Source: CAZVEV01 sp964625865
GTDB taxonomy: Bacteria; Planctomycetota; Phycisphaerae; SM23-33
Length of the DNA stretch: 9,186 nt
NCBI GenBank assembly: GCA_964625865.1
Contig: CAZVEV010000257.1
Location: 1 to 9,186, forward strand
Direction of reading: 5' to 3'
Of the stretch, positions 1 to 6,743 are shown in pieces. The notes under the pieces are model-generated. The model saw only the letters and a program-made list of their open reading frames with translations, was not told the origin of the DNA and ran no database searches. Position 1 is the stretch's first letter. Every line of letters begins with the position of its first letter. Both the position numbers and the translations under genes were made by a program.

Positions 1-49
1 CGCCAAGCTCATCATCAACGCCGCAAGACTCCGGAGGCTTGTTGCATAA
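1..49 (+). CDS. Possible C-terminal tail of an upstream gene (partial)
   Basis: Reading from base 2, the first bases encode a short open stretch (AKLIINAARLRRLVA) ending at a TAA at 47-49. It could be the end of a gene that starts left of the window. It is too short to assign to any family, and other frames are also open here, so this is only a possibility. Confidence 0.2.
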   Translation, partial: AKLIINAARLRRLVA

Positions 50-78
50 TCTTCTCACGGGCGGGGCTACCCTCTGTC

Positions 79-96
79 GGGCCTGACGGCCCTCCG
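79..96 (-). repeat. REP-like hairpin downstream of the transposase
   Basis: On the minus strand a GGAG tetranucleotide (95-92) runs into a perfect 5-bp stem (GGGCC, loop GTCA, GGCCC; plus-strand arms 79-83 and 88-92). It lies about 75 bp past the transposase stop. Subterminal hairpins are recognised by IS200/IS605 enzymes, and GGAG or GTAG followed by a hairpin is the REP pattern. Only one copy is visible and no T-run follows it, so it is a structural observation and not a proven element end or terminator. Confidence 0.3.
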
Positions 97-169
97 CATG
101 CCGACATCACCCAGACGACCCTTCGCAGCCCCGACATGCGCCCGAACACCTCTGCCAAACCGGCGGTCG

Positions 170-622
170 TCAATCCCACAGATACCGCTCGTCGTATTCG
201 ACCCCATGCTTCTTGAGCAGGAGCAGGAACTCCTCCTCGAATGTCTGCGTCTGATGATGGACAGCCTGGTTGGCGATGTAGGAGGCGACGGCATCGATCT
301 GTGAACGACTGACGGTGAACGCGCCGTATCCTGTCTGCCAGGAGAAGTCTGACATCGTTGGAAACGTGCTGTGAATCCACCCGGTCGAATTCGCCTTGAT
401 CTTCCCCACGGCCGTCGCAATGGACATGGACGCCGGCAGCCTGACCAACACGTGCGCGTGGTTCGCCGTGCCTCCAATGGCGATAGCGGTTCCGCGGAGA
501 TTCCTCGCGATGCCGCCCATATAGGCATGGATGTCGTCCATCATATCCTGGGGAATCAGGTTGCGCCGCCCCGACGCAGCGAAGGTACAATGGTAGTGAA
601 GTGACGTAAACGAGTGCCCCAT
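170..622 (-). CDS. tnpA: IS200/IS605-type single-domain transposase (Y1_Tnp)
   Basis: This 150-residue protein belongs to the HUH single-strand DNA transposases, which nick and join DNA through a 5'-phosphotyrosine. The metal-binding HUH motif appears as N54-H-A-H57, with a small Ala instead of the usual bulky residue between the histidines. The likely nucleophile is Tyr115 in the segment YIANQAVHH (115-123), followed by the family-typical F..E at 128-131. The length matches stand-alone TnpA proteins. The start is supported by an AAAGGA ribosome binding site (minus strand, around 633-638) about 10 nt upstream of ATG. The gene lies 49 bp downstream of the beta-propeller gene on the same strand and could be read from its transcript. 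No TnpB, clear element ends or target duplication are visible, so it may be a domesticated or single-copy relative. Family assignment is firm; mobility is unknown. Confidence 0.88.
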   Translation of the reverse strand: MGHSFTSLHYHCTFAASGRRNLIPQDMMDDIHAYMGGIARNLRGTAIAIGGTANHAHVLVRLPASMSIATAVGKIKANSTGWIHSTFPTMSDFSWQTGYGAFTVSRSQIDAVASYIANQAVHHQTQTFEEEFLLLLKKHGVEYDERYLWD

Positions 623-671
623 TGATCCGCCGTCCTTTCTCCCACGCGATGTTGTTGTGGACGCGTCGCGC

Positions 672-3600
672 CTACTTCCCTGCCATGCAGATCACCTTGC
701 CGTCTTTCGTCGTGATGTACAGTCGGCCGGCGGCGGCGATCATGCCGTCGAATGCGGGGGGCGCGGGCAGCTTGCATGACGAAAGCTGCTTGCCGTCGGC
801 GGCCGAGAAGACTTTCAGCAGTGCGCCTTTCCGTCCCTCGAAGGCGCCCAGCGGGTCCTTGGCGTCGACCACGTCGGGGGGGCCTGCGGTGAACAGGCGA
901 TCTCCCGCGAGCACCATCGCGCGGATGCGAACCGGCGTCAGCGTCTTCCACTTCTCCGGGGCATATCGCACGTACCCGGTGCCCTTGTCCGTGCCGCGTC
1001 CGCCCCTGCGATGGCTGTCGGGCTTGGCGCCCTTGGGCAGCCAGTTCAGGGCGGTCTTGCCTCTTTCCAGGAATCCGGGCTGATTGTCGTTGTCGTCGGC
1101 GAACAGCAGAACGCCCTGCTCGCCCGGCGTGAAGTACGGGCTCCACTGGTGGCGGCGGTAGAAGTACTTCGCGGCGTAAGTCGTCGTCTCGTCGAAGACG
1201 ACCAGTTGACCGGCTTTCGGCGAGTACTGAGCCATGTTGAAGCCGGGCCAGCGCTTGCTGTACATCCAGTAGATGCGGTCGTATCCGCTGTCGTCGAGGA
1301 ACCCGCCGGTCGCCGCAAGGTGGTTGGCGCCCATGTCCAGTTCGCCAAGGCTGCTCTCACGCTTGACCGGCAGGCGATTCAGCTTGGCGTCGAACTTGAT
1401 CCGTCCCATATACAGGTCCTTGCCGTCGCTGACGATCAGGTCCGACAGGGCCCCTTCCATGGCGAAGGGTCGGCCGGTGTCTTTCTTGATATCAGGCCAG
1501 GGACCGTCGAGATGATGACTGTGGAGTACCTTGCCCGTCTTGGCGTTCAGGGCGTAGACGATGATCCCGCCGTCGAGGAACGACGACCGTCCGGCGGCGA
1601 AATACACCACGCCGCCCTGGACCAGCACGCTGCCACTGACCGGCCAGACGCTCTCGACCTGCTCGAACGCCACCATGCGCCGGTCGTCCGGCGCGGCGCG
1701 GAAACGCCACACCAGCGCCCCGTCGGTGGCGCGAAGGCAGTAGACCGAACCGTCGCGACAGCCGAACAGCACCATGCCGCCGTGCACCGTCGGGGCCGAG
1801 TCGATCCTCCCGCCGGCGGTGAAGGTCCATACGTCCTTGCCGTCGGCGGTATTCAGGCAGCGAATGCGATGGGCGTCCTTTTCCGCCACCCACAGGCGAT
1901 CGCCGACAACCACCGGCGGCGTGCCGGGGCCGGCGAGGGTGGCCTCCCATTTCGCGCTCAGTTCAGCGGGAACGGCGGTCTTGTTCGCCCCGCTTCGCTG
2001 CCCGTCGCGCCGATACATGGGCCACTCGCCGGGAACAGGGACTGACGATTTACGCGTGCTGATCTTGCCATACGCCGGGCCTCGTGTCAGGGCGGCGTCG
2101 GTGGCGGGCTTGAGCGTCTCGACCGGCTTGGCGGACATCGCGAGGTATCCGTTGATCTTCACGCCGGGATAGCAGAAGCACTGATCGCTGGGGGCGTAGA
2201 ACAGGCCGTTGGCCGGCGTGGCGCCGGTCAGGCACGGCGCGCGGAGCCAGTCAGCCCGCATGTGCCCGTCGCCCTCTACGTCGACGAACTCGGCCCCGCG
2301 CTTGGGCAGGATCAGGTAACGCTCCGTCGCCTTGGACCGGAAGCAGCGATAGTGGTGGCCCGGGGAGATCAGCTTGTCCACCGTGACCTTCTTCCTGACC
2401 TGGCCGGTCTTGATGTCCAGCCCCGAGAACGACGCGCACCAGACCGTGCCGTTGGTAACAAACACATCGGTCGGCTGGGTGCACGCGGCGGACCAGCCCT
2501 TCCCGCCTCGCTGCTGCCACAGCACCTTGCCGTCCTTGAAGGACAGGGCCGTCAGGTACAGGGCCGCCCTGGGCTTCCTGGCTTTCTTCTTGGCCGGTGC
2601 GGGGGCGGGCGCTGCAGCCTGTCCCGGGCCGTGGAACAACACCACGTCGTCGCTGATGACCAGCGTGCAACTGGCCCCGACGGCCCCTCCGATGGGATTG
2701 GCCGCCCGCCAGACCTCCGCGCCGGTCCGCGTATTGAGGCAGACCAGGTTGTCCATGTCGTGGTACACCACCTTGCCGTCCAGCGCCGACAGGGCGTAGG
2801 GCATGACGCGAGCCTTCTCCTTGCGCCAGATTTGCTTGCCCGTCGCCACGTCAACCGCCACCAGCGTATCGTCCAGCGCCGTCTTGCCGAACCGCGCGGT
2901 GGCCGCCACCGACCGTTTCTTCGTGAGCTTCGCGATCAGGATCCCGTCGGACAGGAGCAGTTCGTCGGCGCCTTTGGTTCCGGGAAGCGCCTCGGTGAGT
3001 ATCTTGCCCGTCGCGGCGTCTATCACCGACACGGGCGAGTCGAGGAAGCCCAGCGTGACGTAGACGCGGTCGCCCGATGCGACCAGGCGCCGCGGGATCG
3101 TGTGGTGCAGGTTCCACCGATTGCCCGTCCCGGTCCCGAACTCCGGCTGCCACTTCCGCATCGGGACTTTCCAGAGCAGTACGCCGTTGGCCGCGTCGCG
3201 TGCGATGAGGTTGCACTTCCAGGGCAGCTTCCGGAACACGCCGACCGGCCCGTCGTCGTGGATGGTGAAGATGCGCCCGCCTGCGCTGACGACGGCGTTG
3301 ACGCTGGTGGGCATCTCGTGGCTGCGGGACCACAGGGGCCCGGCGATCCAGTTCAGGCGTCTCGGCGGGCCGATGTGACGGTCCCGGGCCACCGCGTTGC
3401 CGCTGGCGTCGTGCAGGAAGTGCGACCACTCGTCGATGTCCGCGGGGCGCGGCTTGACCGTCCTGGTCCACGTCGTGCCCTTGCGAATGTATGCCACGCC
3501 GTCGGGGGCCAGCACGCGACGGACCTCGTCCATCGTCACGCCGCCGAGGTCGCCGGCCACCACGAGGTTCACCACGTTGTCGATGTAGGGCAGGGCCTTG

Positions 3601-3896
3601 CCGTCGAACCGGTCAATCGAAACCTTGCCGTACTTCCCCACCGACCACACGTGGCGCCGGGCCTGTTCCACGACGGCCGCGTCGGTGTCCAGGCCCTGAA
3701 CCAGATAGCGGTTGTTCGCATGAAGCGCCGCCGTCAGCTTGCCGTCCCCGCAGCCCACGTGCACCACCAGACCTCCGGTAACGCCGGTCTTGGCGAGGAT
3801 ATCCGAAGCGGTAGCCGCCGCCAGCGGGCCGGCCGATGCAACGAGGGCAAGGACGATCCAGAGGACAGTACGGGGTGTTGAGTGGGTTGATTTCAT
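672..3896 (-). CDS. Exported PQQ-like beta-propeller protein with N-terminal methyltransferase-like domain
   Basis: This is a 1074-residue protein of unknown function. Residues 1-30 look like a Sec signal peptide: basic start, hydrophobic core VLWIVLALVASAG, then an Ala-rich cleavage region. Residues 40-140 resemble a class I SAM methyltransferase, with VVHVGCGDG at 44-52 as the glycine-rich motif I and D70 as the usual acidic residue ending strand 2. The rest holds repeated BamB/PQQ-type blades with A/N-x-x-T/D-G-K-x-x-W signatures, such as DVATGKQIW, NTADGKDVW and NAKTGKVLH. A Pro/Ala then Lys-rich linker lies near residues 425-443. The start at 3896 was chosen over an in-frame ATG at 3965 because it has an AGGAA site (3904-3908) 7 nt upstream and places the signal peptide at the N-terminus. 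Such proteins are common in Planctomycetota and often called BamB-like, but no catalytic role can be assigned. Whether the methyltransferase-like fold is active outside the cytoplasm is doubtful. Confidence 0.85.
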   Translation of the reverse strand: MKSTHSTPRTVLWIVLALVASAGPLAAATASDILAKTGVTGGLVVHVGCGDGKLTAALHANNRYLVQGLDTDAAVVEQARRHVWSVGKYGKVSIDRFDGKALPYIDNVVNLVVAGDLGGVTMDEVRRVLAPDGVAYIRKGTTWTRTVKPRPADIDEWSHFLHDASGNAVARDRHIGPPRRLNWIAGPLWSRSHEMPTSVNAVVSAGGRIFTIHDDGPVGVFRKLPWKCNLIARDAANGVLLWKVPMRKWQPEFGTGTGNRWNLHHTIPRRLVASGDRVYVTLGFLDSPVSVIDAATGKILTEALPGTKGADELLLSDGILIAKLTKKRSVAATARFGKTALDDTLVAVDVATGKQIWRKEKARVMPYALSALDGKVVYHDMDNLVCLNTRTGAEVWRAANPIGGAVGASCTLVISDDVVLFHGPGQAAAPAPAPAKKKARKPRAALYLTALSFKDGKVLWQQRGGKGWSAACTQPTDVFVTNGTVWCASFSGLDIKTGQVRKKVTVDKLISPGHHYRCFRSKATERYLILPKRGAEFVDVEGDGHMRADWLRAPCLTGATPANGLFYAPSDQCFCYPGVKINGYLAMSAKPVETLKPATDAALTRGPAYGKISTRKSSVPVPGEWPMYRRDGQRSGANKTAVPAELSAKWEATLAGPGTPPVVVGDRLWVAEKDAHRIRCLNTADGKDVWTFTAGGRIDSAPTVHGGMVLFGCRDGSVYCLRATDGALVWRFRAAPDDRRMVAFEQVESVWPVSGSVLVQGGVVYFAAGRSSFLDGGIIVYALNAKTGKVLHSHHLDGPWPDIKKDTGRPFAMEGALSDLIVSDGKDLYMGRIKFDAKLNRLPVKRESSLGELDMGANHLAATGGFLDDSGYDRIYWMYSKRWPGFNMAQYSPKAGQLVVFDETTTYAAKYFYRRHQWSPYFTPGEQGVLLFADDNDNQPGFLERGKTALNWLPKGAKPDSHRRGGRGTDKGTGYVRYAPEKWKTLTPVRIRAMVLAGDRLFTAGPPDVVDAKDPLGAFEGRKGALLKVFSAADGKQLSSCKLPAPPAFDGMIAAAGRLYITTKDGKVICMAGK

Positions 3897-3990
3897 TGCG
3901 GTGTTCCTGTTGTGTGGGGGTGATGGCCTCACGACCGGGGGCTTGTGCCCATGGGCGGCATCCATCCGAATGGCGTCTTGTTATACAGCT

Positions 3991-4019
3991 ATAATGCTGC
4001 CCGACAGTAGAAGTGTCAA
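3991..4019 (-). promoter_or_regulatory. Sigma-70-type promoter candidate for the beta-propeller gene
   Basis: On the minus strand there is a perfect TTGACA (4019-4014), a 17-bp spacer, and CATTAT (3996-3991), which matches 4 of 6 positions of the -10 consensus. The predicted leader to the ATG at 3896 is about 90 nt. The TTATA/TATAA dyad at 3981-3994 overlaps the -10 and probable start site, as an operator would. Confidence 0.5.
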
Positions 4020-4107
4020 TCCAACACGCGAATCGCGCCTCGTCAGCCTCTCCCGCTCGGTTGCCGCACCTCACCGTCCGGAGTGCCAGATTTGCCCAAA
4101 AAGGGGC

Positions 4108-4135
4108 TTGCTTGTGACTGTAACGCGCCTAAAGT
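4108..4135 (+). promoter_or_regulatory. Weak promoter candidate for the hydrogenase-metVF operon
   Basis: TTGCTT (4108-4113), a 16-bp spacer and TAAAGT (4130-4135) form a poor sigma-70-like match about 100 nt before the small-subunit start. An alternative pairing uses TTGTGA (4112-4117) with TAGATG. No clean -24/-12 sigma-54 site was found. A promoter is expected in this region because the upstream gene points the other way, but its exact position is not established. Confidence 0.25.
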
Positions 4136-4150
4136 GTAGATGTATCTGGC

Positions 4151-4178
4151 CGCCTCATGGAGAGGCGCCGCTCCGGCG
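4151..4178 (+). promoter_or_regulatory. Two overlapping leader hairpins before the hydrogenase operon
   Basis: Hairpin 1 pairs CGCCTC (4151-4156) with GAGGCG (4162-4167) around a 5-nt loop. Hairpin 2 pairs CGCCG (4166-4170) with CGGCG (4174-4178) around a 3-nt loop. They share bases 4166-4167, so they compete. They lie about 55 nt before the ATG. The arrangement could be an attenuator or mRNA stabiliser, or chance in GC-rich DNA. Confidence 0.25.
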
Positions 4179-4231
4179 TTTCGTCACCCGCGCGTGGCTG
4201 ACAGAAGCCCGGGCGGCCAAGGAGCATATCC

Positions 4232-5137
4232 ATGCAAGATGTGATTGAGGTGCCGGTCGTTTGGCTCCAGGGCGGTGCCTGTACCGGCTGTGCCGTTTCC
4301 CTCCTGAACTCCCTGGCCCCTGATGCAACCAGCATCGTCCTGAGAGAACTGACGCCGGGCAAGCACCTGTCGCTGCGATTCTGCATGACGGTGATGGCCG
4401 GACAGGGCAAGCAGGTCGTGGATATTCTCCGTGACGAGGCCGTCGAGAACGCAGGCGGCTACGTGCTGGTCATGGAAGGCACGCTGCAGGTGGGCGACAC
4501 CATGTTCGCCACGCTCGGCGAGGCCGACGGGGAGGAGATCGCCATTCACGAGCACGCGGCCAACCTTGCCCGGGGCGCGATGGCCGTCGTGTCGATGGGC
4601 ACGTGCGCCAGCTTCGGCGGGATTCCGGCGGCGGAGGGCAATCCCACGGGCGCCTGCTCGATGGAAGCGCTTCTCGAGCAGGAAGGCATTGACGTGCCCC
4701 TGGTCCACATCCCCGGATGCCCGCCCCACCCGGACTGGCTGGTCGGCTCGCTGACGGCCATCGGGCTGTACGGACTGGGCGCGGTGGCCGCCGACCTGGA
4801 CGAACTCAGACGCCCGAAGATGTACTACGGGAAGAACATCCACGAGACCTGCCCGCGCCGCGCGGACTTCGACGCCGGCCGGTTCGCCGCGCAGTTCGGT
4901 GTCCCGGGCTGCCTGTACCAACTCGGCTGCAAGGGCCCGGTCACGGCCGCCGACTGCCCCACCCGCATGTGGAACAGCGGCACGAACTGGTGCATAGGAG
5001 CGGGCAGCCCGTGTCACGGGTGTGTCGAGCCGGACTTCCCCGACAGGCTCAGCCCGCTCTACGAGAAGATCAACGAGGAACGTCTGGACCGGTTCCGCCT
5101 CCTGGACCCCCACGCGCCTTCGGCCACACAGGCCTGA
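4232..5137 (+). CDS. [NiFe] hydrogenase small subunit, group-1-like, cytoplasmic
   Basis: This 301-residue electron-transfer subunit of a [NiFe] hydrogenase carries electrons between the active site in the large subunit and a partner protein. The ligands for three clusters are visible: proximal C17, C20, C125, C163; distal H204, C207, C227, C233; medial C242, C254, C261, C264. Classic group 1 enzymes have Pro at the C254 position and a [3Fe-4S] cluster. Cys here predicts [4Fe-4S], as in NiFeSe-type enzymes. The motif HETCPRR and the segment CLYQLGCKGP place it near group 1, not with MvhG-type group 3 subunits. There is no Tat leader: W-L-Q-G-G-A-C begins at residue 11, and an in-frame TGA at 4199-4201 rules out a longer ATG-started N-terminus. 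An AAGGAG site (4219-4224) lies 7 nt before the ATG. No C-terminal membrane anchor is present. The protein should therefore be cytoplasmic. It is first in the operon, 16 nt ahead of the large subunit. Confidence 0.95.
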   Translation: MQDVIEVPVVWLQGGACTGCAVSLLNSLAPDATSIVLRELTPGKHLSLRFCMTVMAGQGKQVVDILRDEAVENAGGYVLVMEGTLQVGDTMFATLGEADGEEIAIHEHAANLARGAMAVVSMGTCASFGGIPAAEGNPTGACSMEALLEQEGIDVPLVHIPGCPPHPDWLVGSLTAIGLYGLGAVAADLDELRRPKMYYGKNIHETCPRRADFDAGRFAAQFGVPGCLYQLGCKGPVTAADCPTRMWNSGTNWCIGAGSPCHGCVEPDFPDRLSPLYEKINEERLDRFRLLDPHAPSATQA

Positions 5138-5153
5138 TTTCGGAGAACTCCGC

Positions 5154-6743
5154 ATGCACGCAGAGAACCCCCAACCCACTACGGAAACCACCGCCACCAT
5201 CACCGTCGACCCGGTAACGCGGATCGAGGGGCACATGAAGGTCGAGGCCTGCATCGACGGCGGCGAGGTCAAGGACGCCCGATGCTGCGGGACGCTCTTT
5301 CGCGGATTCGAGAGAATCCTGATCGGGCGCCATCCGCTCGACGCGGCGCGGCTGACGCAGCGCGTCTGCGGCGTCTGCCCCACCGTGCACGGAACGGCGT
5401 CGGCCCTGTGCCTCGACAACGCGCTCGGGCTGGCAGAATCCATCCCGCCCAACGGGCGACTCGTGCGGAACCTGCTTCTGGGGTCGAACTACCTCCAGTC
5501 GCACGTCCTGCACTTCTTTGCCCTGGCGGCGCTGGACTACGCTGACGTGACGGCGCTGGCCGACTACGACGGCGGCGAGACGGACCTCAAGAGCGTCCGC
5601 TGTTTCATCGACCGCGGCGCCCTGTCGCCGTTCTTCCCGCGCTACGAGGGCGACTACCGCTGCGACAAGCAGACCAACATCCACCTGGTCAGGGGATACA
5701 TCCAGGCCCTCAGGATCCGGCGCATCTGCCACGAGATGCTCGGCATCTTCGGCGGGAAGATGCCCCACAACATCGGCCTGATTCCCGGCGGCGCGACCTG
5801 CGAGGTGACGGCCGACAAGATCGCCACCTTCATGGGCAAGCTCCAGGAGGTCCGCCGGTTCATCACTGACGTGTACTTCCCGGCGGTCTTCACGGTGGCC
5901 GGGGCGTACGGGGACTACTTCGACATCGGCGCCGGGTGCGGACGGTTCATGTCCTACGGCGCGTTCGATCTCGACGGCGAGTCGACCGATCCGCTGAAGC
6001 GCAACCGGCTCCTGCCGTCGGGGCTCTACGAGAACGGGGCGCTGGGCGAGGTCTCCGCCGACAAGATCATCGAGGACGTCACCCACAGCCGATACACCGA
6101 CGAGTGCACCGCGCCGCCGGCCGAAGGCGTTACCGAACCGGAGCCGGACAAGGACGGCGCGTACAGTTGGCTCAAGGCGCCGCGGTACGAGGGCAAGCCG
6201 ATGGAAGTCGGCCCGCTGGCCCGTGCGCTGGTGGCCTATGCGTCCGGGCACGAACGTGTGACGGCAGACGTGGGGGCGGCGCTGGACGCCGCCGGCGTCG
6301 GGGCCGACAAGCTGCCTTCCGTGCTCGGGCGTCACGCGGCGCGGGCCATCGAGGCGGCTATCGTGGGCGATGCGATGATGGAATGGCTGCAGGCGCTGAA
6401 GCCGGGCGAACCGGTGGCCGTGCCTATCGAGATCCCCGACGAGGGCTCCGGCGCGGGGATGACCGGGGGCCCGCGCGGGTCGCTGGGGCACTGGATCACG
6501 ATCAAGGACAAGGTGATCGACCGGTATCAACTGGTCGTGCCGACCACATGGAACAGTTCGCCGCGCGACGGCAACGACGTGCCAGGCCCGATGGAGCAGG
6601 CACTGATCGGCACGAAGGTCAAGGACGCCGACAACCCGTTCGAGGTCGTCCGGATCGTCCGGTCGTTCGACCCGTGCCTGGCCTGCTCCGTACACGTGAT
6701 GACGGCAAAGGGCGACACCATGGGAGTGCACCGAATTGTCTGA
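5154..6743 (+). CDS. [NiFe] hydrogenase large (catalytic) subunit
   Basis: This 529-residue precursor carries the NiFe active site that splits or forms H2. The L1 motif is RVCGVCPTVH, with Ni ligands C72 and C75. The L2 motif is DPCLACSVH, with ligands C508 and C511 and the processing residue H514. Cleavage after H514 would remove a 15-residue tail ending in HRIV. IEGH (24-27), the YSWLKAPRY block and GPRGSLGHW are also typical of the group 1 family. The block with DPC has a TGC codon, so this is a Cys and not a selenocysteine enzyme, although the overall sequence recalls NiFeSe-type large subunits. The start at 5154 has a GGAG site (5142-5145) 8 nt upstream. The open frame extends back to 5022, but that part overlaps the small subunit in another frame and looks non-coding. 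The last 8 nt overlap the maturation protease gene, which is expected to process this very subunit. Confidence 0.95.
   Translation: MHAENPQPTTETTATITVDPVTRIEGHMKVEACIDGGEVKDARCCGTLFRGFERILIGRHPLDAARLTQRVCGVCPTVHGTASALCLDNALGLAESIPPNGRLVRNLLLGSNYLQSHVLHFFALAALDYADVTALADYDGGETDLKSVRCFIDRGALSPFFPRYEGDYRCDKQTNIHLVRGYIQALRIRRICHEMLGIFGGKMPHNIGLIPGGATCEVTADKIATFMGKLQEVRRFITDVYFPAVFTVAGAYGDYFDIGAGCGRFMSYGAFDLDGESTDPLKRNRLLPSGLYENGALGEVSADKIIEDVTHSRYTDECTAPPAEGVTEPEPDKDGAYSWLKAPRYEGKPMEVGPLARALVAYASGHERVTADVGAALDAAGVGADKLPSVLGRHAARAIEAAIVGDAMMEWLQALKPGEPVAVPIEIPDEGSGAGMTGGPRGSLGHWITIKDKVIDRYQLVVPTTWNSSPRDGNDVPGPMEQALIGTKVKDADNPFEVVRIVRSFDPCLACSVHVMTAKGDTMGVHRIV

Larger units (their letters stand above)
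3897..4231. other. Divergent intergenic region between the beta-propeller gene and the hydrogenase operon
   Basis: These 335 bp contain no convincing gene. The left part carries a good minus-strand promoter for the beta-propeller gene. The right part carries a weak plus-strand promoter candidate and two overlapping hairpins before the hydrogenase start. Small dyads are present at 3981-3994 (TTATA, 4-nt spacer, TATAA) and 4027-4037 (CGCGA, A, TCGCG), flanking the minus-strand promoter. Either could be an operator, but neither matches a regulator site I can name. Confidence 0.6.

Noticed and set aside
15..590. Minus-strand open frame of 191 codons over the transposase region
   Set aside because: It overlaps the transposase in another frame, and only the 170-622 frame shows the HUH and Tyr motifs.
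2262..3881. Long plus-strand open frame (539 codons) opposite the beta-propeller gene, with another at 1011-2045
   Set aside because: Antisense to a clearly coding frame with PQQ repeats; composition is Arg/Pro/His-rich without recognisable motifs, as expected from GC-rich codon shadow.
5022..5153. N-terminal extension of the large subunit frame
   Set aside because: It overlaps the small-subunit coding region in another frame, has Ser/Arg/Thr-rich shadow composition and lacks a ribosome binding site, whereas 5154 has a proper one.
6661..6700. Selenocysteine (NiFeSe) hydrogenase
   Set aside because: Both cysteines of DPCLAC are TGC codons and no in-frame TGA occurs before the C-terminus, so there is no Sec.
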